Below are positions 27,048 through 35,180 of a stretch of DNA of 45,267 nt, in pieces. The notes beneath the pieces were generated by a model. It saw only the letters and a list, made by a program, of their open reading frames with translations, was not told the origin of the DNA and searched no databases. Location of the stretch: the NCBI GenBank assembly GCA_023435435.1, contig JAEYRW010000004.1, positions 1 to 45,267 on the forward strand. Reading direction: 5' to 3'. Source of the DNA: Bacillota bacterium (lineage in GTDB: Bacteria > Bacillota > Clostridia > Christensenellales > Aristaeellaceae). The first letter of the stretch is position 1; the number at the start of each line of letters is the position of its first letter. The position numbers and the translations under genes were made by a program.

Positions 27048-28438
27048 TGGACATCAAAAAAAAGCATCCCGCCAGGGAACAGGCGCCCGCGGCGCGCGTC
27101 CAGAATTTCACCGAGGTCTCCCTGGGCTACGACGAGGAAACCGCCATGGAGGAGGCCGTGCGCTGCCTCCAGTGCAAGCATAAGCCCTGCGTGGCGGGCT
27201 GTCCCGTCAATGTGGCGATTCCGGACTTCATCAAGCTCATCGCGGAAGGCAAGCACATGGAAGCCTATGAGAAGATTCGCGAGACCAACGGCCTGCCCGC
27301 CGTGTGCGGCCGGGTCTGTCCGCAGGAGACCCAGTGCGAGGAAAAATGCGTGCGCGGCATCAAGGGCGAACCCGTGGGCATCGGGCGTCTTGAGCGGTTT
27401 GCCGCCGATTACGCCATGGAAAAGGGCGTCGGGGAAACCGAGCCCGCCCCCTCCAACGGAATCAAGGTGGCGGTGATCGGTTCCGGCCCCGCGGGGCTCA
27501 CCTGCGCGGCGGATCTGCGCAAGATCGGGTATGAGGTGACCATCTTTGAGGCGCTCCACACCCCCGGCGGCGTGCTGGTGTACGGCATTCCGGAGTTCAG
27601 GCTGCCCAAGAAGCTGGTGCGCGACGAAATCGCGACCCTCGAAAAGCTGGGCGTCGAGATCCGCACCGACATGATCGTGGGCAGAAGCGTCACCCTCGAC
27701 GAGCTTTTGACCGAAGAAAACTTCAAGGCGGTGTTCATCGGTTCCGGCGCGGGCCTGCCCAACTTTCAGAAAATACCGGGCGAAAACCTCAACGGCGTCT
27801 ATTCCGCCAACGAATTTTTGACCCGCATCAACCTCATGCGCGCCTACGACTTCCCCAACAACGACACCCCGGTCAAGCGCGGCAGGCGCGTGGCGGTGAT
27901 CGGCGGCGGGAATGTAGCCATGGACGCCGCGCGCAGCGCGCTTCGGCTCGGGGCGGAGAAGGTCTACATCGTCTACCGCCGCAGCGAGAAGGAAATGCCC
28001 GCCCGCGTGGAGGAAGTGCACCACGCCAGGGAAGAGGGCATTGACTTCAGGCTGCTGACCAACCCCACGCGGATCATCGGCGACGAGAACGGTTCGGTCG
28101 TCGCCATGGAGTGCGTGGAGATGGAACTGGGCGAACCGGATGCCTCGGGACGCCGCCGCCCGGTGGCGAAGAAGGGCAGCGAGTTTACGATGGAACTCGA
28201 TACCGTCATCGTCGCCATCGGCAATTCCCCGAACCCGCTCATCCGGAATACCACCCCCGGCCTCAAGACGGAGAAGTGGGGGGGCATCATCGTCGACGAG
28301 GCCACCATGGAGACCAGCCGGGAGTATGTCTACGCCGGCGGCGACGCCGTGACGGGCGCCGCGACGGTCATCCTCGCCATGGGCGCGGGAAAGACGGCCG
28401 CGAAGGCGATTCATGAAAAGCTGAGCGGGAACAAATAA
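27047..28438 (+). CDS. nfnB: NfnB-type NADPH-binding subunit (glutamate synthase small-chain-like)
   Basis: Large subunit of the Nfn complex, often annotated gltA or NADPH-dependent glutamate synthase. The N-terminal region binds two [4Fe-4S] clusters: RCLQCKHKPCVAGCPV (about residues 39-54) and CGRVCPQETQCEEKC. Two Rossmann domains follow, for FAD (VAVIGSGPAGLTCA) and NADPH (VAVIGGGNVAMDAARS). The C-terminal YVYAGGDAVTGAATVI completes the fold. The length of 463 aa is typical, and no glutamate synthase large subunit gene is present nearby. The ATG at 27047 overlaps the nfnA stop. A strong terminator follows 11 bases after the stop region. Confidence 0.94.
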   Translation: MDIKKKHPAREQAPAARVQNFTEVSLGYDEETAMEEAVRCLQCKHKPCVAGCPVNVAIPDFIKLIAEGKHMEAYEKIRETNGLPAVCGRVCPQETQCEEKCVRGIKGEPVGIGRLERFAADYAMEKGVGETEPAPSNGIKVAVIGSGPAGLTCAADLRKIGYEVTIFEALHTPGGVLVYGIPEFRLPKKLVRDEIATLEKLGVEIRTDMIVGRSVTLDELLTEENFKAVFIGSGAGLPNFQKIPGENLNGVYSANEFLTRINLMRAYDFPNNDTPVKRGRRVAVIGGGNVAMDAARSALRLGAEKVYIVYRRSEKEMPARVEEVHHAREEGIDFRLLTNPTRIIGDENGSVVAMECVEMELGEPDASGRRRPVAKKGSEFTMELDTVIVAIGNSPNPLIRNTTPGLKTEKWGGIIVDEATMETSREYVYAGGDAVTGAATVILAMGAGKTAAKAIHEKLSGNK

Positions 28439-28445
28439 GGGCCCC

Positions 28446-28476
28446 AAAACCCCGCCGCGTACAGCGGCGGGGTTTT
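28446..28476. terminator. Bidirectional intrinsic terminator
   Basis: A perfect 9-bp stem, CCCCGCCGC (28450-28458) with GCGGCGGGG (28464-28472), has a five-base loop, AAAA on the left and TTTT on the right. It therefore works on both strands and ends both nfnB (plus) and the sulfotransferase operon (minus). Confidence 0.95.
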
Positions 28477-28484
28477 CGTCGGCG

Positions 28485-29285
28485 TCAAGCGTTTCCCTTC
28501 GCTTCCAGATAGGCAATGAGCTTGTCGTACGCGTCCTGATAACCGAAGACCTCGATGTCCGTCCGATAGCGTTTGTAGACGCGCCGGGCGGTATCGAGAT
28601 CGTAATAATCCATCCAGCTTTTCCCGGACCTTCGCGTCTTGTTATAGTGGGGCAGCGGGGCGAAGCCGAACCGTTGCCGCAGGGGCTCATAGTCCTTCTC
28701 CATCCGTTCGAGCTTGCCGAAAAAATCAACCACGAGCTTTCCGTCGGAAGTCAGCGCGCCCATGCTTTGGCTGACGAAGTGTCGGTCGGCGATCCTGTCC
28801 GGGATCATACACACCCGCCGCGCAAAGTTTTTGAAGCCTCGATCCTTGGAAAGAAAACCCATGAGATATGCATCGTATATGAGAAAGCGAATGCCATTAC
28901 CCAATTGATCCACATCGGTGTGCAATTTGTTCTCGTAGCAGGAAACCAGTCGATGGAATGGATTGCGGACAAACGTGAACTTGTAGTAGTCCGCGAAATC
29001 GTCAATCTGTCCGAGGCCCGCGCTCCGATGAAGCGTGTGGACCTTCTGATGGATCGCGCGGTAGTTTGCGGCATGCGGTATGGCAAACATGGATGCCTTG
29101 ATGGATGTGTTTCCCGCTTTGGAGACGCTGAGATAGAGAACCTTCTTCTCCGGCAGATAGAAGAACGAGCGCGAATAATAGGAGCCCTTCCGCATGACTC
29201 TCTTTGCGATTTTCAAAAGATAGATGAGGCGGCGTGTATGGAGGTTCTTCTGGAAGGCGTCGTACAGGCGTTTTTTAAGCGCCAA
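28485..29285 (-). CDS. Sulfotransferase family 2 protein, distal copy
   Basis: Predicted PAPS-dependent sulfotransferase (PF03567-like) that transfers sulfate to a glycan, lipid or small molecule. The 5'-phosphosulfate loop is SVSKAGNTSIK (residues 53-63) and the 3'-phosphate site is FVRNPFHRLVSCYENK (105-120). A short basic N-terminus with no clear membrane helix suggests a cytoplasmic enzyme. The C-terminal half, with LPHYNKTRRS and WMDYYDLDTARRVYKRYRTD, closely matches the neighbouring gene, showing a tandem duplication. The TTG start at 29285 overlaps the end of the proximal copy by 11 bases; no good ATG lies nearby, the next being internal at residue 31. The acceptor is unknown. Confidence 0.86.
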   Translation of the reverse strand: MALKKRLYDAFQKNLHTRRLIYLLKIAKRVMRKGSYYSRSFFYLPEKKVLYLSVSKAGNTSIKASMFAIPHAANYRAIHQKVHTLHRSAGLGQIDDFADYYKFTFVRNPFHRLVSCYENKLHTDVDQLGNGIRFLIYDAYLMGFLSKDRGFKNFARRVCMIPDRIADRHFVSQSMGALTSDGKLVVDFFGKLERMEKDYEPLRQRFGFAPLPHYNKTRRSGKSWMDYYDLDTARRVYKRYRTDIEVFGYQDAYDKLIAYLEAKGNA

Positions 29286-30108
29286 CGTCCCTGGCCTTTA
29301 TGTAAGAAATGAGTTCGTCATACACACCCCGATAGCCGAAGGCTTCAATGTCCGTCCGATAGCGCCGGTAGACGCGGCGGGCGGTCTTTTCGTCGTAGTA
29401 ATCCATCCAATTCCCCCTGTTCGTTTTATTATAGTGCGGAAGCGGTTCGAGGTCATACTTTTCCCGGATGACCTCGTAATCGCGCGAGAGGCTTTCAAAC
29501 TTGAAGACCTCATTGACCAGCAGATGTCCTTCCCGATCATGAGTCAGGAAGCTCTGGGAAACGAAGTGACGGTCGGCGTACTTGTCCGGTATGCGGCAGA
29601 CGCGCGCGGCCCAGTCGTGAAACCCCTTATCCACATTGAGGTAGCCGAACAGGTACTTTTCGAAGTAGAGGTAAGCCATGTCCCTTCCCAGCCGCTTCCT
29701 GTCCTCAATGAGCTTGTTGACATAGCAGGACACAAGGCGCGCAAAGGGATTGCGCACGAACGTAAACTTGTAATAGTCCGGATACTTGTCCCAGGGAAGA
29801 CTCAGCTCGTAGTTCTTCTGCGCGTTGGTGATGCGGTGCACAGCCCGATAATCGACGGCTTCGTCCGCGACCTTGTACATGCTCGCCTTGATCGACGAGC
29901 ACGCGACCTTCGAGTTGCTGAGGTAGATCAGCTTTTTGTCGTGGTTGATGTGGAAGGTCTTTGACGCGTACTCGCCGAACTTCTTGACGCGCCTGCGCAG
30001 CTTTTCCCATTCATTCAGCCGCACCGCAAACTTATGCAGCGGCGGACTGTTCCTCATCCACCTCTGAACATGCGGAAAGAATGGAAGCTTGCGCAGCGCT
30101 CTAATCAT
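29275..30108 (-). CDS. Sulfotransferase family 2 protein, proximal copy
   Basis: Paralogue of the adjacent gene, 277 aa. The phosphosulfate loop is SNSKVACSSIK (64-74), the classical form of this family, and the 3'-phosphate site is FVRNPFARLVSCYVNK (117-132). By eye, divergence from the distal copy lies mostly in the N-terminal 50 residues and the middle of the protein, where acceptor specificity would be set. The C-terminal WMDYYDEKTARRVYRRYRTD block is shared. The ATG at 30108 overlaps the cysN/C stop by eight bases, a strong sign of co-translation with the gene that makes its PAPS cofactor. Confidence 0.9.
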   Translation of the reverse strand: MIRALRKLPFFPHVQRWMRNSPPLHKFAVRLNEWEKLRRRVKKFGEYASKTFHINHDKKLIYLSNSKVACSSIKASMYKVADEAVDYRAVHRITNAQKNYELSLPWDKYPDYYKFTFVRNPFARLVSCYVNKLIEDRKRLGRDMAYLYFEKYLFGYLNVDKGFHDWAARVCRIPDKYADRHFVSQSFLTHDREGHLLVNEVFKFESLSRDYEVIREKYDLEPLPHYNKTNRGNWMDYYDEKTARRVYRRYRTDIEAFGYRGVYDELISYIKARDVGA

Positions 30109-31975
30109 CGGTCACACCCAAGCTCAAGCCGCCCAGCATGCCGGACACCGCCCCCAGAAGGCTCTCCACGCACTCCACCTCCGACCACCGCTCGGTGTCG
30201 AGCACCAGGTCGGGATGCTCCGGCACCTCGTAGGAGCCGTCGATGCCCGTGAAATTCTTGATGCCGCCGCTTTCGGCCTTTTTGTACAGCTTCTTCGGGT
30301 CGCGCAACTGGCAGGTCTCAATGCTCGCCCGCACATACACCTCCAGAAAGCGTTCGCCCACAAGCGCGCGCGCCGCCCGGCGGGAGGCCGCGAAGGGGGA
30401 AATCAGCGAAACGATGACCACCGTGCCCGCCTTGCGGAAGAGGTTCGCCACCTCCATGGTGCGCCGCATGTTCTCCGTGCGGTCCTCGGGGGAGAAGCCC
30501 AGATCCTTATTGAGCCCGCGCCTCAGATCGTCGCCGTCGAGCACATAGGCCGGGATGCCCGCTTCCACCAGAATGCGCTCCACTTCCTGGGCGATGGTGG
30601 TCTTGCCCGCGCCGGAAAGACCCGTCATCCAGATGACAAGTCCATTGTCCTTGATGTGCTTGCCGCGCTCCAGTTGGGTGATGCGCCCCGCCGACCAGCG
30701 GATGTTCCTGACGTCGTAATCGTCCGCCATGGCGGCTTCTGTGATGATGCCGCCGCCGGCGATTTCGTAATTGTCCACGATGACGAAGCGGCTGGTACCC
30801 TCGATGGTGCCCGCCACGTCGAAGGCGATGGGCCGTTCCAAGGAGAGAACGCATTCCGCGACCTCGTTTTTCTCAACATATTGCCGCAGCATGGCAGTGA
30901 GATTTGAGGCGTTTACGATCCGCTCCACGGACTTGACGCGCATTCGCACATGGGCCGTGCCGCACTTGAGGAAGTACTCCTTGCCGAGCTCCAGCCGCTG
31001 CTTACCGAGCCAGAACAGGTTGACCCTGAGGCTCACTCCTACGTGGGGCGCTTCGGCGTCCAGGTCGCGGCAGGCCACTTCGCCGCGCTTGACGAAAATC
31101 TGCTCGGACATGGTAAAGCCCACGGCTTCACCCGGACTGCACGATTCCGGAAGCGGCGCGTTGAACTTTTCGATGGTCTTAATGGTGGTCTTTTTGCCGG
31201 AGGGATAGAAGGCGATCTTCTCGCCGACCCTGAGCGTACCCGCATCGACGGTGCCTGCAATGATGCGGCGGCTGTCGCCTCCGGTGGTGAACTTGTAAAC
31301 GCCCTGCACGGGGATGCGCAGCGGGAGCCTGTCCGGGACGGGCATGGACTTGAAGAAATCCATCTGCTCAAGCACGTTTCGCCCGTCGTACCACGGCATG
31401 TTTTCGGAGTGGTTCGCGATGTTGTCACCCTCCATGCCGCTGACCGGAATGAAGGCGTCGGGTTCGATGCTGATCTTGGCGAGGAACTGGGCGTATTCTG
31501 CTTTGATGTCCTCAAACACGGACTGCTTGTAGCCCACCAGATCCATTTTGTTGACGAGCACGGCCACCTGGCGAATGCCAAGCATCGAAAGGAAATAGCC
31601 GTGGCGGCGCGTGTTTTCCTCCACGCCGCGCGAAGCGTCGATGACGAGCAGCGCGGCCTCCGCACGGGAAGCACCCGTCACCATGTTCTTTAAAAATTCG
31701 ATGTGCCCCGGCGCGTCTATGATGATATAACGCCTCTTTTCGGTCTTGAAAAAGCAGCGCGCTGTGTCGATTGTGATGCCCTGCGCCTGCTCATTTTTCA
31801 GCGCGTCGAGCAAGAACGCATATTCGAAGGGCTTCGAGTTGCGCCTGCACATTTCGCGGATGGCCTCGAGTTTCCCGTCCGGCAGCGTGTGTGTGTCCGC
31901 CATCAGCCTGCCGATCACGGTGGATTTACCGTGGTCGACGTGGCCGACGGTTACGACGTTCATGACTTCTTCCAT
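30101..31975 (-). CDS. cysNC: Bifunctional sulfate adenylyltransferase subunit 1 / APS kinase (CysN/C)
   Basis: Makes PAPS: the N-terminal GTPase partners CysD to form APS, and the C-terminal kinase phosphorylates APS at the 3' position. The CysN part has G1 GHVDHGKST (residues 11-19), DAPGH and NKMD motifs, then EF-Tu-like beta domains. The APS kinase domain starts near 445, with Walker A GLSGAGKT (452-459), LDGDDLRRGLNKDLGFS and RTENMRR. The total of 624 aa matches NodQ/CysNC fusions. ATG 31975 follows AAGGA nine bases upstream; the in-frame start at 32029 lacks a site. The fusion fits supply of PAPS to sulfotransferases, as in NodPQ. Confidence 0.95.
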   Translation of the reverse strand: MEEVMNVVTVGHVDHGKSTVIGRLMADTHTLPDGKLEAIREMCRRNSKPFEYAFLLDALKNEQAQGITIDTARCFFKTEKRRYIIIDAPGHIEFLKNMVTGASRAEAALLVIDASRGVEENTRRHGYFLSMLGIRQVAVLVNKMDLVGYKQSVFEDIKAEYAQFLAKISIEPDAFIPVSGMEGDNIANHSENMPWYDGRNVLEQMDFFKSMPVPDRLPLRIPVQGVYKFTTGGDSRRIIAGTVDAGTLRVGEKIAFYPSGKKTTIKTIEKFNAPLPESCSPGEAVGFTMSEQIFVKRGEVACRDLDAEAPHVGVSLRVNLFWLGKQRLELGKEYFLKCGTAHVRMRVKSVERIVNASNLTAMLRQYVEKNEVAECVLSLERPIAFDVAGTIEGTSRFVIVDNYEIAGGGIITEAAMADDYDVRNIRWSAGRITQLERGKHIKDNGLVIWMTGLSGAGKTTIAQEVERILVEAGIPAYVLDGDDLRRGLNKDLGFSPEDRTENMRRTMEVANLFRKAGTVVIVSLISPFAASRRAARALVGERFLEVYVRASIETCQLRDPKKLYKKAESGGIKNFTGIDGSYEVPEHPDLVLDTERWSEVECVESLLGAVSGMLGGLSLGVTDD

Positions 31976-32064
31976 CAATCGTGTTCCTTTCGGTAACTTG
32001 TCCGCTGGTGAAAACAAGAATGGAGTCAAATTGCGAAACCGGCCTCGCCGGAGGCGTTCCCGTT

Positions 32065-32946
32065 TTACATATATCCGTCCCGTCTCAGGGTTTCAAGCCC
32101 GCCGCCGTCTTCCTTGTCCTGAGCGCGGCCGCTGCGCTCCGCAACGTTGGAAAGCGCGCCGGTCTTGAGCTCCTCAATGATCTCGCGGGGGTTCCTCGAT
32201 TCGGACCTGATGGGGTTCGTGCACGGCGCGCAGCCCAGGGAACGGTAGCGCGTGCCGTCGCCCTGATTGTAGTAGAGCGACACGGTGGGGATTTTCTCGC
32301 GCTCGATGTATTCCCAGATGTTGAGCTCCGTCCAGTCGAGAAGCGGATGGATGCGCACGTGGGTGCCGGGCGCGAAATCAGTCTTGAACTGGTTCCAGAA
32401 CTCCGGCGGCTGGTCGTCGAGGTCCCAGTCGTTGTTCTTGTCGCGGGGGGAGAAGTAGCGCTCCTTGGAACGGGAGCCCTCCTCATCCGCGCGCGCGCCG
32501 ACAATGACGCCCGTGTATGCCTCGGTATTCTGGTCAACCTCGTACTTGCCCGTCTCCAGGTTCAGCCGGTAACGCGGCCATGTGCCGTCGAGGGTATGAG
32601 TCAGCGCCTCGGTCTTGAGCGCGCGGCAGCACTCGACGCGGCCGATGGCCCCGTCGGGGTAAGTGCGCTTCTCGATGAGCGCCTGGCTGTTCTCGCCGTA
32701 GATCATATAGAGGTTGTATTCCATGGCGAGCTTGTCGCGGTATTCGATCATTTCAGGAATCTTGAAGTGGGTATCGATGTGTACCAGCGGAAACGGCACA
32801 TGACCGAAAAACGCCTTGCGCGCCAGCCACAACAGCACCGTTGAGTCCTTGCCGATCGACCAGAGCATGCACATGTTGGAAAACGCGGCATACGCCTCGC
32901 GCAAAATATGTACGCTCTTGCTCTCGAGTTTGTCCAGATGATCCAT
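32065..32946 (-). CDS. cysD: Sulfate adenylyltransferase subunit 2 (CysD)
   Basis: Catalytic PP-loop subunit that adenylates sulfate with ATP to form APS, driven by GTP hydrolysis in CysN. The PP-loop reads SIGKDSTVLL, the form normal for CysD. Further hallmarks are PLVHIDTHFKIPEM, VGARADEEGSRSKER and the C-terminal SLGCAPCT. The length of 293 aa is typical. ATG 32946 has GGGAGG seven bases upstream; the in-frame ATG at 32976 has none. It lies 69 bp after the URO-D-like gene and 89 bp before cysN/C; a small hairpin (32042-32055) sits in the latter gap without a strong T-run. Confidence 0.95.
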   Translation of the reverse strand: MDHLDKLESKSVHILREAYAAFSNMCMLWSIGKDSTVLLWLARKAFFGHVPFPLVHIDTHFKIPEMIEYRDKLAMEYNLYMIYGENSQALIEKRTYPDGAIGRVECCRALKTEALTHTLDGTWPRYRLNLETGKYEVDQNTEAYTGVIVGARADEEGSRSKERYFSPRDKNNDWDLDDQPPEFWNQFKTDFAPGTHVRIHPLLDWTELNIWEYIEREKIPTVSLYYNQGDGTRYRSLGCAPCTNPIRSESRNPREIIEELKTGALSNVAERSGRAQDKEDGGGLETLRRDGYM

Positions 32947-33015
32947 CAAACGGCCTCCCTGTTTCAGTTCGTTCATAGGATAAAGGATAAATGTAATCTT
33001 TTATTGGCGGAGGAA

Positions 33016-34257
33016 TTAAGAAATTGTTTCCGATTCCTCGATGGCGATCTCCGCCCAGCGCCACAGCCGCCCGGGGTCGTAGCGTACGGTGGACACGTCC
33101 TTGAGAATCATTTCAAGGGGCACGTCGTTTTCGCGCGCCGCGCGGATGGTCCGCCGGAGGTCTCTGCGCGCGGCATCCTCGTCGAAGGCGTCATAGGCGA
33201 GGATGGCGGGGGTGGGCTTATTGGACATGATGTAGCCCTTGGGCAGGTTGCGGGCGAAGTTTTCCCGGTCGCTCCAAGGCGAGCAGGAAATCTTTCGGAT
33301 GTTGGGCATCTTCGTCACCACGTCCAACCGATCGTCCAGCCGGTCACAGCAGCCGTAGTAGATGGCGCCGAACAGCGGGAACACCCGCTTCATGTAGGCT
33401 GCCTCGAACTCGTCCGTGATGGCGGGCGAGACGGATGTAAAGAGCTGCGCGAGTCCGAACGCCCACGCGTCGCGGGAGGTGGGATGGGTAACGGCGTCCC
33501 CACCGGGCAAATCGTCCGAAAATGTGTGGGAACAGTGGCACAGATTCGTGTACACGTCGAACAGCCCCAGCGCGTTCATCTGACCCACCTGATAGATCAG
33601 CCCGTCGGTGAGCTTTTCCATGAGCGCGTGGATGAGCTCCGGCCTGTCCAGAAGCTCTATGTAGCAGCTTTCAACGCCCATCCACATGGAAATCGTGTCC
33701 CAGATGCCCAGGTGCATGATCTGGCCCGTCATGCGGAATGGCACAACCCCTTCGAACACATGCGCCGCCGTCAGGATAATTTCCTTCTCCAACGCCGCGT
33801 CGAGGGCGACCTCCGGCATTTTGATCCTCTCGAGATCGTCGAAGTCGTTGATGAGACATTCCATGTGCTGGCTCTGCACGTCGCTGGTTGCGTCCATGGA
33901 GAGCCGCGTCACATGGGCCTCAAGCCCCCAGCCGGTGGTGCGGATGGGGCGGGGAAGGGTGACGTAGGGATTGATGACCATGTCGACGGGCAGGTGTTCC
34001 CACTGATAGATCGTCCGCCTGAGCTGCGTCTCCACGCGCCGCCAGTAGGGGTCCGTGACGCGGTTGACCAAGAGGCCGTCCACGTCCAGCTCATTCCAGG
34101 GGAGCTGGTCGATGAGCACCATGGGCCGGACGATCTCACAGGCGTTGTGCTTGCGCCACATGTCGCGCTTGACGTCCTGGATGGGCAGCGCGGCGCGTTC
34201 TGCATACTTTTCGGCCAGCGCGCGCAGGACGCGCGCATCTCCCTTGGACAGGTTCAT
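33016..34257 (-). CDS. URO-D-fold protein, methyltransferase-like, unknown role
   Basis: A 413-residue protein with URO-D-superfamily character but distant from true uroporphyrinogen decarboxylase. Visible landmarks are YGCCDRLDD and KISCSPWSD in the C-terminal half, where metal-binding cysteines of the methyltransferase subgroup are expected, and a long N-terminal region (about 110 residues) with WRKHNACEIVRPMV. The function is unknown. The ATG at 34257 lies only two bases after the stop of the small thiol-redox gene, so translation is probably coupled. Its place between redox genes and the sulfate-activation genes is odd and is treated as a finding. Confidence 0.78.
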   Translation of the reverse strand: MNLSKGDARVLRALAEKYAERAALPIQDVKRDMWRKHNACEIVRPMVLIDQLPWNELDVDGLLVNRVTDPYWRRVETQLRRTIYQWEHLPVDMVINPYVTLPRPIRTTGWGLEAHVTRLSMDATSDVQSQHMECLINDFDDLERIKMPEVALDAALEKEIILTAAHVFEGVVPFRMTGQIMHLGIWDTISMWMGVESCYIELLDRPELIHALMEKLTDGLIYQVGQMNALGLFDVYTNLCHCSHTFSDDLPGGDAVTHPTSRDAWAFGLAQLFTSVSPAITDEFEAAYMKRVFPLFGAIYYGCCDRLDDRLDVVTKMPNIRKISCSPWSDRENFARNLPKGYIMSNKPTPAILAYDAFDEDAARRDLRRTIRAARENDVPLEMILKDVSTVRYDPGRLWRWAEIAIEESETIS

Positions 34258-34259
34258 CG

Positions 34260-34523
34260 TCAGCCCTCCATTGCCGCGTCAAGCACCTTTCTGAGCTTCT
34301 CCTTGGTCAGCACACCCTCGTGAAGCTTTACGCCGTCCACGTAGAACGTGGGAACATACCAATAATCGTACCGGTCGGCGCGCGCCCTCTCCCGGTTTTC
34401 GTCGATTTTTTCAATCTCGAGTCCTCCGTAACCGGGGTTTTCCGCGATCAGCTCCGCAAGATACTTGTTCGCCGCGACGCAGAACGGGCAGTATTTCTGG
34501 TGAAAATACATCACTTTCTTCAC
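34260..34523 (-). CDS. Glutaredoxin/thioredoxin-like small protein
   Basis: An 87-residue thioredoxin-fold protein. The CxxC active site is YCPFC (about residues 9-13), and VPTFYVDG carries the cis-proline of the fold. It would reduce or oxidise dithiols in the cytoplasm; the partner is unknown. I chose the GTG at 34523 because GAGGGG lies upstream and the fold begins there. A longer in-frame reading runs into the nitroreductase gene and is not meaningful. It sits 13 bp after the nitroreductase and two bp before the URO-D-like gene. Confidence 0.85.
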   Translation of the reverse strand: MKKVMYFHQKYCPFCVAANKYLAELIAENPGYGGLEIEKIDENRERARADRYDYWYVPTFYVDGVKLHEGVLTKEKLRKVLDAAMEG

Positions 34524-34536
34524 GCGCGCACCCCTC

Positions 34537-35034
34537 TTACCAACGGTTTTTGTGTATGAGTTCTTCGTCCCAGCGGTCGGGACGCGGCCGCTGCTCGGCG
34601 GGGTAGCCCACCGCAATGAGGTTGAAGGGCACAATGCCGTCCGGGATCCCCAAAAGCCCTTTGACGGTCTCCATCCGGTCGGCGCGGGGGGCGACGCCCA
34701 TCCAGCAGCTGCCCAGCCCAAGCTCCTTGGCGGCGGTGAGGATGTTCATGGTGGCGGCGGCGCAGTCCTGCTGATAATAGCCCGCGATTTCGCCTTCCTT
34801 GGCGCATACGCAGATGCACAGCGGCGCCTGCCGGAGCATGGCGGCATAGGGGTGCCGTCGGCTCAGTTCGTCGAGGAGAATCTTGTCGTCGATGACGATG
34901 AAGCTCCACGGCCGCCTGTCCATGGCCGACGGGGCGTACATGGCGCATTCGAGCAACTTTTTGATATCCTCCTCAGAAACCTTTCTGTCTTCGTATCTGC
35001 GAATGGACCTCCTGTCCAGAATGTTTTCCAACAT
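34537..35034 (-). CDS. Nitroreductase-family FMN oxidoreductase
   Basis: Flavin enzyme of the nitroreductase superfamily that uses NAD(P)H to reduce an unknown electron acceptor. The N-terminal RRSIRRYEDRKVSEEDI is the usual FMN phosphate-binding start, followed by CAMYAPSAMDRRPWSF, AATMNILTAAKELGLGSCWMG and a C-terminal VGYPAEQRPRP. The length of 165 aa is typical of the short group. The ATG at 35034 follows AAGGAAG and a good promoter, making it the first gene of the run that ends with the sulfotransferases. Confidence 0.92.
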   Translation of the reverse strand: MLENILDRRSIRRYEDRKVSEEDIKKLLECAMYAPSAMDRRPWSFIVIDDKILLDELSRRHPYAAMLRQAPLCICVCAKEGEIAGYYQQDCAAATMNILTAAKELGLGSCWMGVAPRADRMETVKGLLGIPDGIVPFNLIAVGYPAEQRPRPDRWDEELIHKNRW

Positions 35035-35065
35035 AATCCCACTTCCTTATATACCGGCTTAGAAG

Positions 35066-35094
35066 ATGATACCACATGCGGCCCCTTGCGTCAA
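35066..35094 (-). promoter_or_regulatory. Extended -10 promoter of the nitroreductase-sulfation run
   Basis: On the minus strand TTGACG (35089-35094) and TATCAT (35066-35071) are separated by 17 bp, with a TG element just before the -10. The start is near 35059. No strong internal promoter or terminator was found between here and 28446, so it may drive all seven genes. Confidence 0.82.
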
Positions 35095-35151
35095 TGATCG
35101 CCAGGGGCGAAGGTTTGCGAAAACCTGACTGGATTGCCCGCTGGATGCATG

Positions 35152-35180
35152 TTGACGCCGGGTGCGCAAGGTGATATGAT
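35152..35180 (+). promoter_or_regulatory. Extended -10 promoter of the EamA/two-component operon
   Basis: TTGACG (35152-35157) and TATGAT (35175-35180) are separated by 17 bp, with TG at 35172-35173. The start is near 35187. The -35 hexamers of this and the divergent promoter are 57 bp apart. Confidence 0.8.

Noticed and set aside
26807..28729. Minus-strand open frame of 640 codons opposite nfnAB
   Set aside because: It crosses the bidirectional terminator and overlaps the end of a sulfotransferase gene in another frame. The composition is that of a GC-rich shadow.
32042..32055. Hairpin between cysD and cysN/C as a terminator
   Set aside because: The stem is only five base pairs and lacks a T-run on the minus strand, so it is unlikely to end transcription.
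32908..34323. Plus-strand open frame of 471 codons opposite the URO-D-like gene
   Set aside because: The minus-strand frame has good start, spacing and family motifs; the plus-strand peptide is rich in His, Arg and Gly without structure.
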